Positions 13,301 through 25,519 of a DNA stretch of 64,000 nucleotides are shown piece by piece. Within the stretch, counting starts at the first letter, position 1. Each line of letters starts with the position of its first letter. The translations under genes and the position numbers were made by a program. Origin of the DNA: Paracyclopina nana (taxonomy: Eukaryota; Arthropoda; Copepoda; Cyclopoida; Cyclopettidae); the NCBI GenBank assembly GCA_019096065.1, contig JAGUCH010000001.1, positions 6,634,001 through 6,698,000 on the forward strand, read 5' to 3'. A model generated the notes under the pieces. That model saw nothing but the letters and a program-made list of their open reading frames with translations, made no database searches and had not been told where the DNA came from.

Positions 13301-16300
13301 ACTGCTGAAGACAATTACAACACTCGGCCACAAAGTTAGTTTTACTCGCACAGCGGGAAATTATGTCTAGAACAATCAGTGAGATGAGTCCGACAGATGA
13401 CCACGAGCGTTTTCACGCAAACTACGTAAAACGAGGACGACAGACAATAAGCGAAAAATGCTCTTTTGTCTCTAAATACTACCTCAACTAGCAGTGCACA
13501 ACCACGTGGGTTTTTTCCTTAGATATTAGTTTTCTCAAATAAGGGGCGGACACACAGATATTCAGCTAGAAGTGTTTGGCTTGTTACAGTGATGGAGATA
13601 CATTAGCTTTATTACAAGTGAGCTGCGGTGATCCAGCATGGATTTGGTCAACAACAATGCTACTCCTGAGCTAATGCGATATCTGTGTTTCGGCTCTGAT
13701 GATGTGTCAGCCAGAGCTTCAACAACTATTGCTAAGGATTTGCTGGAGGAGGTGTGAGTGTCATCCCTGGGGGAATATCACTCTTCTCCTGATTTGCATC
13801 GCACACCCGCTCCCTTTTTCTCCTCCTGACTTTCTCAATTAATGCGCAACACGAGAATACGGCGTTAGCCCAAGTCCCTGGGTAGCAAATATCGCTTGCA
13901 AGATACGCTTTCCCCAGGCCTTCGTGAATTTTCTGCCTCATCTGAATTGAATTGAGAATTGAACAACATCTTCTTACTTAAGCTAAAATGCCGGATTTTC
14001 CTTCTTTCTCCCCGCACATTGGCTAATGAAACAAAGAGAGCAGTAGGAGGTGCTGCTGGTTAGGGGGAATCAGTTAAGGGGACCAAAAAGTCTAAGGACT
14101 GGTGTTGATGCTCTCTTATCAGCTCTTACCAGATGTTGCTCTTATTATCTGCTTTGTTATGCTCCGTCAACATGATACTCTCATTAAATAATTAGAGGGT
14201 CTTCAAAAGAGGAGACGAAGTATTGACCAACGTCTTATCTCTAACTAAACAGTAGACACAAGTTGAGAAGAGCTCGCTCTGGGTCTCAGAGATAACTAGA
14301 TTAAATCATTACTTTTACTGGAAGAAGAAGGAGAAAAAAGTGTCCCAAATTGGAGGGGACCGAAGCGGGGTTTTTATCAGCATTTCCTCGCTTGACCAGA
14401 ATCTTGACTCTTGCTAGAACAATTAACCTACTTGAAGACTCCTGCTCCTTGATGAAAGTAGTACAGTGCGCTGAAAGCATAATGAACATATTCCACGCGG
14501 AGATTCACGCTAAATAATTCCTCTAATTATGAGACTGCCATTTTACTGGATATTTCCCCCCTCATCCTGGGGAGAATTGACGGTGAAAAAAGTGCTGGAA
14601 AAAGTCTGTTAACGACCCAGCGGACACTACTAAATTGAGCCCAAGATGGTCGCTCCAGATAGAGGTGGTATTAAGGGTGGACCTAATTGAAAACTGATGT
14701 TTCTTAAACAAAAGAGGTCATTAGTATTGTGACAGTCGTCAAAACGGATTTCTTACTCAGCACCTAAAAAAGTATGGTGGTATAAAGCCAACTAATCAAA
14801 TAGGCGACAAAAAATGTAATGCAGCCACATGGTAAAAAAAGGGTTTATGGCTTTTTTATCGCCATTGCTCCCCTACGTTGTTGCTCAAGGTGCCTGGACC
14901 CAACTTCTAATCTAGAGATCTTGCCGAAAAAAGATACGCCTTGAAACCGACTCAATTCCATAATTGGACTTATTTTCTATAGTAAATAAGGTCCAGAACT
15001 TAACCAAGCCCAAGCCAGCCGTCAACTCTTATGGTAAGTGTACTTTGTGTTAATTAATTTCGTTTGATTTTGAAGCATTTCAATTTGAGCCCGTTTTTCC
15101 CATTGTGCAGGACAAAGCTGTAAAGAATTGAGCTTATCACACTTCCATTTTAGGGCCCAAGTTGTATAGTGTACACGTCGGCTCAAATTCTCACAACTCC
15201 TTCTGCATTATCAACAAGACAGTATGTCTGCTGTGCATTTATATTAGCGCTTGCACTTCGTTTGTTTCAGCGTTGTTTATTTTATTGCTGCCGACTTGAG
15301 TTTTTGCACATATCAGCTGATTATAACTTGTTCAGCCTTACATCTGCTACAACAAAGGGAGCCGAATTTCTGCATCTGCAGCTTCTTCACTTTCTATGCT
15401 GTATGTAGACAAAACAAATCTGGCTCTTAATGAAATAATTGATACGATGATTGTAAATATTGTATATGAGCAAGAAACAATCCAAGGAACACAAGTTGTT
15501 TGGCCAGATGTAGAAACTTTTTGCCTTTTGGCCAGGGCCATGCAATCTGTAGAATTTCTGGCTCTTTGTTTTGGGAATTTTCCCTTTTCCATGGCTAGTT
15601 GACCTTTGCATAGTGTTTTAAGAATGCAGTGAATTAGCAAGAGACATGTAGGACCTACATGGGACGCTCATCGATTATGCAGACAAGTATGTGAGTAAAG
15701 GTGACACTATATGTGGTCGTCACATACCGAGCTGTCTTTTCATTCTGCCTGCCTGATGTCTGATTTAAAACTGACCTGCAGCTTGCAAAACAAAGAAACA
15801 CTTTGTTCCCACACAGCTTGATAACTTTTAAAACATACCACCTCATCAAATCTACATCAATTGGCAAACAAACGAAGAGGAGCCCCCGTGATCCAGCAGC
15901 GGGCAAGAATGTGGAAAAGATGGATTTACTCACGATATCTGAATCACAACAAACGCCTTTGGAGTCCACGCGTGATTCGTACGTTCCGAGTAGCAAATTA
16001 TTGCTCTTTGGTGAGAAGAACGACGTAGTACATAGCTGCTATTTTCGTTAAAAGCGAAAATATGGACTGCTGCTGCCCAAACAAGACAGATGATCAGCCA
16101 GTTAAACAAACTTTGGCTCGCGTAGATTTTCCCTCAATATGGGGTCTTGGTCAAAATATGCGGAAGGGTGTCATTTGACAAAGACAAACGTCGTTTGTCT
16201 CCAAATTCAGTGCAAATATTTGGTCAAGCTCCTTCGCGCAGCAGCCCGACTCGAATGCTGCTGCTGACCACCTGAGGATCTGTGATCATGAATAATTATG

Positions 16301-19300
16301 GGAAAAGAAAGCTGGCTGGAATGAACCTATACGGTTCCCCCCACTGCTTCGTGAATCGTCGGATAAACCATTTATATTGTCGTGATACGGTCGGTGAGCA
16401 GAGCAGCCCAATTGATGGGGGTTGGATACGATTCTCACTTAATGCTTATATGCTACGACCTCCTGCCATCAATTCCACTCTGAAAAATCCGTTCGAGCTT
16501 TCCACGAGCCATATGACTCAAAAATCCACAGTAGTTGGCTAAATGGGCAGGAAGTAATTCCAAAAATTTCCAATTATTGAGCTTTCTTAGTTGTGCTCAA
16601 ATCGAGTTTGAGTAGTATTCCGATTGTTGGCTGGGTTTTCGAATCCATCATGCCTCAATGAATTGAAGTATTTTTCACGTCAATTTGCCACCTATTTAGA
16701 TGGCTGGAGCTCTTGACATAATGCAAATGCCGGAATTTCGACTGGCATGTGAGATTTTTTGTCAGCTTTAGCGCAGATGCACTTTTGATTGATGGGTCTC
16801 TTGAGTGTAAATTTCTGGCATATTTTGGAACAATGCTGACAGTGCTGCTGCTGCCATTGCTACCGGGGGGAATTGCCCCATATAATGCTGCCAAAGATCC
16901 ATTATTGAAAGGTGTCCACGTACATATGAGTAGTCCATTACAGTGTGCACTCACAATCCCAGCAAGGGGGAGCAATGTCAAGATTTTTACTACTCCAGCA
17001 GCTTTTTTTAATGCTGCTTTTTCAGCTCCATTCAATGGGGATTTGGGATCTAAACATTCGCCACACAGCGGACCATACGCTGCTGCAACTGCCCCTGAGA
17101 TGGTCAGACCACACCAGACATCTCAATCAAAAGTGGCCATAAATGTCCACTGCAATCGCCTTTGGCTTCATTGTACTCCAGCTAACAAACATAGGGAAAA
17201 AACCGGGTAAAGTGGAGGTAAATGAACCTTGCCTGGTGATATTTCCAGCGCTGCGTTTCCAAACACATCATGAATCTCGTATGAGTTTGGATCAGAGATC
17301 GTAAGCACAAAGGCAAACAGATCATTTGAAAATATGGCCTCCCTGATGTTAAAGTCGTGACTTCGGAGGTAAACAATGTATTAGTTCAACGCAGTCAAAA
17401 AATGAAGTTCACAGAATCAATATGAACTCTGCGCATTATTTTTTCAGAAGAATTTTTTTGCTTCATCGTTTCAACGTCAACTTTTTTTCAAATAGCTCAT
17501 ATGCAAGAAAAGTGTCCTTTTTTATACTCTGAAATAGGTGAGAAAAAGAGAGTCTTCTTTCTCAATATTTATCATCGCGTATTGATTTTGAGTGCTCAGT
17601 CTTGAATTTCACCGCGTGCTTTTAAAAGGACAACACAACACTTGGCTCGTTTCTGAGTTTGAGTTTGGATTTCACGGTTGACACCACCAACGGCGATAAA
17701 CCATTAGATGCAGAATTGAATTTTGATGTATATCACGTCCTTTCACGACTCTCCTAGCTCCTGCTAAACTTTTTAAACACAGTTTCAAATTGTGGGATGC
17801 AAGGCACGTGACGACGACACATTTTACTGACAACTTGTCAATACATACACACACAACAGCAGTACGGCTCAAAAACAGTTGCGTGCTACTTGGACACACT
17901 GTGGGGCTCATCTGCATATGAAAAGTCACGTCGAAGACATCACCACACCAACAGTGCTGTCACAATTGTATCAATAACTTTTCACGTAATGCTTAATTAG
18001 GCTCATTTTTCACGGAGAATAGATAGATGGCGGGGGACAGTGTGATTTTAGCAGCTCTTAAAAATGTTCTGAAAAACTCAGTAGGGTTACTAATGACACC
18101 GGAAACTCAAAAATTGTGACTAAAAGCAAACAATAAATCTCGCGCCCTGGAAAAAGCCGCTTAGGACGCTCTGAAGAAAATTGACAAAAAAATGCAGTGG
18201 TTGTCACGTAGCAGTAGTATTGGGAATGCTGACAGGAGCAACATCACATTATTCCAAATTCATTTGTTTGTTTATCGATTTACAATAACAACAGTTGTAC
18301 TTCTCAGCGTGAAACCACGACAAAAATAGACAAGTTTTGACCACACTATCAAACAACTCGATCTTTTGACCGGCTAACCACCTCGCTACAAATCCAATTG
18401 GTACTTAAAAAGAGTCGGCATTTCAATTTACAGCAGCATACACATCATTCCTGGAATTGTGCCTCGCATTAGGGACCGCACAGCTAGAAGTTATTTAATC
18501 ATGTGAGCTTTTTAAATTGCTTGCATAAATTCCTGCCTAAAAGGAATGCCTTTCTTCGCGAAACGTCCTTCTTCTACGTGGTATGGTGGCTGCTCCATTA
18601 TAGTAAAAGACATTTCGCAATTTGACGCATCTCAAATGGATTCCTCCGCAGTTGAAAGTTGGAGGAGGACAATGGCAAATCTCGGCTTCATTCTTTGTGA
18701 AAAGGTGTGAACAAAGCCTTTCATTGCGCACAATTAAACGTGAATTATGTTTGCATGTTTTTCCAGGATCTCATGTGGAATATCAGATGTTCACATTGAG
18801 TTTCCTGCCTATATGAAGAAGACTTTTTTAATTAGATCAAGACAGAAGAATCAAAAGAAAAAAGGGAAATCCTGTGCAATTTTTGCATCACAAGCTGAAA
18901 AGGTTCGTGGTAGTCAAAAATGACAAATGTCTGCGTAATTCGCTAATGAGCCCAACTCTGCATTAGTCTCTTTTTCACGAAAATCTCCTCCATTCTTTCT
19001 TTCCTTTCTGTCGCTTAATTAGTTTACAGCCCTGCTCTTCTTTCTGCAACGTCGTAGGAAATGATAATAATCTCTGAGCAGTGCCACAACTGGCACAAAT
19101 CTTTGCTTTTAGCTCCAAAGCCTAAATTATGCCATAAACCCAATCACACAATCCTCCTGTTGCTTTCTTATGCACTTCCTGGCGAAGCCTTTTCTCTTAG
19201 CAGCATTGAAATCAAAAGATCAATGTAGCCTCAGTTGCCAGAGTGAGTTCACCTCTCGAGGACTCATATCGTCTTTGTATCTTGAGGCAACGCTTTTTTC

Positions 19301-22300
19301 GGGAATTTTTGGTGACACCACATAATTCTGCCGAAAGGGGTTAACGGTCCTATAAATCTGGATGCAAGATAAAATTCCGACGCGTGTCTACCATGGAGAA
19401 AATCCAAGAAAAGAACAAAAAGCCATAAATTAAGGACTAGCTAATATGAACAGCACTGAACATTTTTTCAACTGAGTAAGCTGGCTAGAGCTGGGCTAGC
19501 ACTTTTTTGTTCACAATCTGTTGCTATATGAAGTTTTGAACACATTAAAGTTGATGTGGGAACAATGCGGGAAAACTCCTCCTCCCATTTTTGTAAGCCA
19601 GAGAGCTAAATTGTTATTGATTGGCTTCACAGTTGGCTTTGATATACTATAGATAGCGCATATTTTTGTGCATTTTGAAAAAACAGCTCAATTGAAAAAG
19701 GCTCCAAAGCCAACAAATAAATATGTGCAATGAATCACCAGAAGTAGTAATACGTATTTTATTCGAGCAATTCTCTGATTCTATCACACTTTTCAGCCTT
19801 TTTGTGCTCCCGTCAAATAAGTGGCATGAAAAACTAGGGTCACAGTGAAAAAAGTGAGCTGCTGCAGCAGAAGGAAACTAAGCGTAACAAAAATTCGCCC
19901 CTATAAAAATTGCGGGAATTGACCCGGAGGTGTGATATGAAATGCGAAAAATTCCGCCTCCCAAGCAGCAAAGCAGAGAAAGTCCATTATAGTTTTTTTC
20001 AACTTAGTACATATGTGAAAGTTAATTGATTTTGCACGCTTCTTTTTCTCGTTTTCGAAGCCATAAAAGAACCGGAATTATTACACACATTTTACAACTT
20101 GTGGACACGAAACTACAATCCGGCTTACATTTCAATAGAAGTATTATAGTTGGGAAAAAAATTGGAATTAATCAAAACCACACCAGATGGCATTAGATCA
20201 TTGGTGGGCTATTTAGCATAAAGTAGGAGCATGGGTATAACGTCTTTCAATCAGTTCAATGAACTGACATCGTGTTTGCTACCTGTTTGAATGACCCTGT
20301 TTGGTTTGTCGGAATAATCAGTCCAACCTCATTATCTGCGACTCCGCAGACGACCTCGGGCATCTGTTTTGTTTGAAATGAGCCGAAAAAGATCGAACTA
20401 CTTTTGCGGCTTTTCAATTGCCAATTTTTCGCTGGAAAACAAGTGCCTGAAAGAGAACCAGACGCGCAGATAAGTGAGGTTGACCTTTGCATTCCAAGCT
20501 ACGTAGAAATTAGGGTGATTGCAGCGGCTTTTCAGCAGTGGCAGATTGATACGCGTTTCCTGTCTTCAAGCACCATCGATGTAGTTTGGCTCATAAGCGA
20601 CGAAGAAACGTACGTGGTTGATTTGGCAATTTGGCACGCTTCTTTTTAGCATCTTCGGAGATACGACAACGACATGTGATTCAATTTGGGCAATGTGCAC
20701 AAAGTAGTGGGCGTGGTCCTTGTAGATATACGAGGGGGTGGATTTACTCTAGGTTGGGATTAAGGAATTGCGGAGCGGACTTTTATACCAGAATGACAAT
20801 TGAAGAAGTGTCTAATTTACATATAAAGTATACGAGCTCAATTCCGCAAATGTTGGAAGTTTTCTCAAATCCCCTTGAACGGGCTTTTAACTACTACATG
20901 GAAAAAGGCTACTACAAAAGATTCTGAGGGCATTCGCTGGAATGTTTTTGCTCTGTCACTTATTTACCCGCGTGCAGGCAGGGATAAAATGAATCCGGAT
21001 TTGAAAAGCAACCCCCAAAATATAGATGGAAAAATGCAGTCATGATCGACAAAGGAAATCCCTGAATGAATAGACATGTCATACTACCAACAGAGCTGAC
21101 TGAGCAATCCAATCAAAAAATGTAATCTGGCTAAGTGAACACTTTGACATTGTTCAATTCGTTTCGGGGACTTTAGCCGAATTTTCCGCCAAGTTTCATA
21201 TTTATTCAGAGCCCGGCCAATTCTTAAATGCGCTACCATAGCATCCATAGCCGATTCATCATAATTAAATGGAGCCCTCTAGGATTTTTTCGTCCAGATG
21301 ACTGCAGGGAAAGATGATAATGCTGAGACAATTCATAATTGCAGGTCTGTTCAATCATCGACCAATTATCGGTTGACCTACCGCATGTTTTGTCATGTTT
21401 TCGGCTGTCAAAATGGTTGCTTCTGTATACTTTTGTTCGATTCACCGCGCTCGCCGGCTCCTTAAAACTAAGTCATTATCATCATGGCATTCTCAAAACA
21501 ACAAGTCTGGCAGCATTTCTAAGTGCGGTTTTCTTCCTCTTTGCGTTGAAGATAGCTGGGAATTCCGCCATGGATTTGTTTGGTTAAACTTGTTTTGAGT
21601 ACATAAAGATATCGATCTGGTTCACTTATTGGATTGTCCAACCAGCAGAAATTCATAAAGTCGCAGCAGCAGTGGTGCTGTGACTTGCTAATCTGGCTTT
21701 GGGATCTTTTTTGACCAGATGATGATGAAGATCTGAAAATGAGAGCAGATGTGTTACTCATTGTTGAGCATGGCATGGGCGGATTTAATGCTTTTGTTGT
21801 CCTCACCAATTCACTTTTGTTATTCTTGTCACTGCTGCTCTCGACTTTTTCTGATATTGATGCTCTTAGGATTAGGGATAAAGCCAGATTTTCATCTCTA
21901 CGCTTCGTCTTCTCCTTCTTTTGGTATCAAAAGAAACTTGTATACGAAAATGCAGCTTCACAGCCTTCGTTTATTTTCATTTTCCAAAATAGGGACATAT
22001 CGGCTAGTGGAGCAGTTTTTTTGTGGACACTATCATATCTTCGTATTTACCGTGCAACTCAACTTACTTTCGCTTCGTCACAATTTGCTCTTACGAGTCT
22101 AGTACACTTTAAAGGCTTCCAGCCTTAAAAAAACATTGTGAAGTAGCAATGGCTTTTTTCAGTTTTTGACACTGATTCGACCTGAATAAAGTGTCACTTT
22201 TTGCCAAAAGCTTAGTATTCTACTTGACAGCACTTGACATCCTCTAAATGGATCATGTTGATAAAAGTGCTCAGCCTGGTGTGAAGAAAAGGTGTGAATG

Positions 22301-24011
22301 CTTCAAGTTCTCCTTGATATTTTCCCATGACAGAAATAATGAGCGAATTGCGGGGGAAAAAAGTTCCAAGAAATTCGAGTTTTTTCTCCATGCATGGCAT
22401 AATGCAGACGTTTGAAAAATTACTAGACTTCTCGTTTGAGAGCTATATATCTTATCATTGGTAGCTGAAAAAACCAGGACGACATATTGACCAGGTGTGG
22501 CCACGGAAAAGGTCGATAGTTTTCCTGCACAGTGGAATCAAAGCCAAACGAGATGATGGCCTGTCCAAAAATGCATTTCTCGATCACAGCTCTTTCACCT
22601 TGCCAAGTTGTGCAAGCTCAAAATGATTGGCCGAATTTGTGTACGAGGATACAAACAAGCAGCGAGCATAAAAAATGGCCACTTTCAGATTTCACCAGGA
22701 GGAACTGGTTTGACGAATTGGCCTCTGTTTGTATATTCCCACTGTGAAACCATCCATAAAAGCTAAACATGGTCGTCTAACAAGCTGCGAGAAACCACTT
22801 CATTTCCTAATGGAAAATGCTCCTTTTATCAGCCATTTTGCCCTAATGTGTCAAAATGAAGTTTTACACGCTCAATCCTCGCGACCATGCCCACCGAAAC
22901 CTAATGGAAACCAATGCAGGAGAATTCATCATCTCCACAATCTTTTTAGTGTACACACTCTGGCGTGTTCTCAACAATTTAGCATAGGGATGATTTTATC
23001 TGGAGGCAGTTAAAAGAGTATTTTTGACCACTGCACTTCTACTGCTTCTGTGCAAAGTTGTTTGGGGCTAAAATAGCCACAAAGTTTCTTTATTGACTGG
23101 CAGATTTATGTTAAGAAGATGTCAAGCTGCGTTAAATGGTATTGGCCATTAGGACAAAATATTTCAAATGCTATGCTGCACAATATGTCGCAAACAATAA
23201 CTCCTATCTGACTTTTTTTCAATGCTCACTGGAACGTTTTTCAGACCCACATGGTGAGCGAGCAACTAGGGCTTCCACACAAGTTAATTCCGACTAAAAC
23301 ATTAGATTGAATATCCAAATTATGGTTGGTATTTGATGCAAATTGAATGTTAACCGTTTGGCTTATTTATAGCTGATGAAAAAAGGGCGACCTCAAAAGC
23401 TGAATGAAATTTTTGGGTTTTATGGCAACCCTAGAATGCAATGTGGACACTGGCAACAAAACACACAATGCTCACTAGTCTGACTGAGTTTGGAATGTGA
23501 CTTCTGCTCCCTTTAAGAAACATCTTTCACGCCATCTCAAATTCCATTTAAAATCCAGAATTTATTGAAACATCAATTTTCCACTTTTCAGGGATCGAAC
23601 AACACAGATGGACACTCAATAAACTCCATATCGGAATAATATCTAGCTACCATGAAATTCCGAGGTGTCAACAATTTCAATAGGAGACTCCCTTCATCGA
23701 TCATTTCAGGAACGAGTCTCGGATAATGCAATATCTACAGCTTCTTTTTTTGCGTATAGTAGTTTCTTAGCTTGGTCTTGTCACCCATTTTGTTATCAAC
23801 TTTGACTCTAGTTTCTGAGGATATGACAGTTTGAAAGGAGATCATCAGGATATTGAGAAGCTAGGAAAAAGAAATCCGGATTGAATTAGACAAAGTGAAA
23901 CTAACCCTATTAGCCTGTATTAAAATTCCTTCCGCTCATGCGAGTTTTGCAAACCATCTAGCTTTTATGTGTCAACTTGCATCCATCAACTTTTGACCGT
24001 GAATCTTGCTA
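10372..24011. other. Long gene-poor stretch
   Basis: No recognised gene, RNA or transposon. The longest frame is 153 codons (16749-17210, plus) and is overlapped by a 126-codon frame on the other strand, with no domain. Two overlapping plus-strand frames at 20404-20649 and 20631-20927 are also unrecognised. Together with the first 10 kb this makes about 24 kb without a supported gene, unlike the dense right half of the window. Confidence 0.5.
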
Positions 24012-24019
24012 TATATAAA
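24012..24019 (+). promoter_or_regulatory. TATA box of the Cys-rich secreted protein gene
   Basis: TATATAAA lies 56 bases before the ATG at 24075. A TCATT initiator-like sequence follows about 25-30 bases further on. The spacing fits a focused core promoter, which is typical of strongly tissue- or stage-specific genes. Confidence 0.6.
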
Positions 24020-24074
24020 TAATTGGATGTGAGCAACTTTCATTTAGTTTCCCTTTAGCACTGCATCTATCAAC

Positions 24075-25441
24075 ATGAAGTTCTTGCCTATTGCATTGGT
24101 GAGCTGAATATTTTCTACAAAACATTTAAGTGTCGCACTCGATAATTTGCCACTTTTGGAGGTACTCGTTGGCGTGTCAGTGGTGGCGACCAGACATGCG
24201 CGTCCCTTGGTTTACAGTGAATTAATGAACAGCATCGTAAGCCAATTGACACATGATGATAGCCACAAAACGAATTCGTTTTTTACCTAGGAAAACGTTG
24301 GCTTTAGCCTCGAGCCTGTGGTAACTGAATTATCTTCACCTGAGGAAGTCAAACAATCGACCCTCGAAATACTTGCCATCATAGACAGAATCAACCGAAA
24401 ATTGACCGAACAAGAGGAGGACATCATCTTGGAAGATGTGAAAAATTTGCACCAAGACCCTGAAGGCTTTAATTGCTCAATGGAGGTATTTCACACAAAG
24501 GTACGAAACAATGATTCTCAATATAATAAGATACCTCTGATCTCCTTCTTGATTTCGTAGAGCGTAACCTACACAGATCAAGTGACTTGCTATGAAAAGG
24601 CAGAAGAAATATGCTTCAAGGTGAAAATAGGCAATAAGGCAATAAAATTGTGCGATCGTACGAATATTTTTCAGACTCAGAAAATTGATTTTGCTCCACA
24701 ACCAATGGTAAGATGCCACGACAATTACATAAAGGAGTGCAGAATAAAATATAGGGACGAGCCGCGTACAGTGAGGGTAAAAGAGTGCGTGATGAAACCT
24801 TACATAAATTGCGCCTTGACCGAAGAGGAGCGCAACGCAATGCCGAAAGTGTGCAATGCTGTGAATGAAACCGTTTGCTCTACCGACTTCATAGAGAAAG
24901 ACATTTCGGAGACAGTTCCCAACTGCCAAGAGATCTCTATGCTGATGTGCTCTGACGAGAGTGATCCAAGCACCTGCATAAATGTGCCGCAAAAGGTAAT
25001 TAAAAACGTAGCCAGTACCCACCTCACTCTCGTCCATTAAAACAGAACTGCAGCCTCACTGAAGTTGTCAGCAAAAAGGTTTTCCCGGTTACAAAATGCG
25101 AGGATGTGGAGCGAAAGTTTTGCTCTCCCCCAGCTTGCGGCGAACCCGAGCTGAAAGAAGTTTGCAACGATATAGAAAAAACGGTATTAGAAAGCTACTC
25201 GCATACCCCTAATCCGACTTGCATTAAGTTGCTCTTGCAGCCCATCCACTCTGTTCCGTTCTCGGAGTGTTCTCTCGAAAAGAGGGAGATATGCAACACA
25301 ATTCAGAAACTCCTGCCCAAATTGGTGGAGCAGGTCAATTGTGAGATGAGCCCTCGGACGTCTTGTGACCCAAGCAGGATTTTGCCAAAGACTGTTGATG
25401 AGCCTGTCATCAAGAAAGTGTGCAGAATGACAATGCGTTAG
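24075..25441 (+). CDS. Secreted Cys-rich protein with repeated C-x7-C pairs, unknown function
   Basis: Exons are 24075-24098, 24162-24236, 24291-24500, 24561-24995 and 25073-25441 (about 370 aa), all with GT-AG introns. The start opens with MKFLPIAL and continues VLVGVSVVA, a clear signal peptide split by intron 1, so the protein is probably extracellular. After a helical, acidic section the body is built on cysteine pairs exactly seven residues apart: CYEKAEEIC, CHDNYIKEC, CVMKPYINC, CNAVNETVC, CQEISMLMC, CEDVERKFC, CSLEKREIC and CEMSPRTSC. No transmembrane segment follows. I do not recognise the family by name. The last junction is uncertain: an acceptor at 25047 would give another perfect pair, CINVPQKNC, but the frame then breaks by one base near 25080. 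The in-frame acceptor at 25073 is listed as the open model. Confidence 0.75.
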
Positions 25442-25493
25442 CACGTCACTCACCTTCTATGTATATTTAAGCTGGCAGCTAAAATGTGTAGAG

Positions 25494-25499
25494 AATAAA
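25494..25499 (+). terminator. Poly(A) signal AATAAA of the Cys-rich gene
   Basis: AATAAA lies 53 bases after the stop codon, giving a very short 3' UTR. Confidence 0.6.
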
Positions 25500-25519
25500 C
25501 AACGAATCTTTTTCCAAGC

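Noticed and set aside
16655-17210. 126-codon minus and 153-codon plus frames over the same bases
   Set aside because: They compete on both strands with no domain, splice sites or promoter; taken as chance, possibly favoured by local GC.
24477-25037. 186-codon minus-strand frame
   Set aside because: Antisense shadow of exon 4 of the Cys-rich gene. The plus strand has the signal peptide, spliced phases and cysteine pattern.
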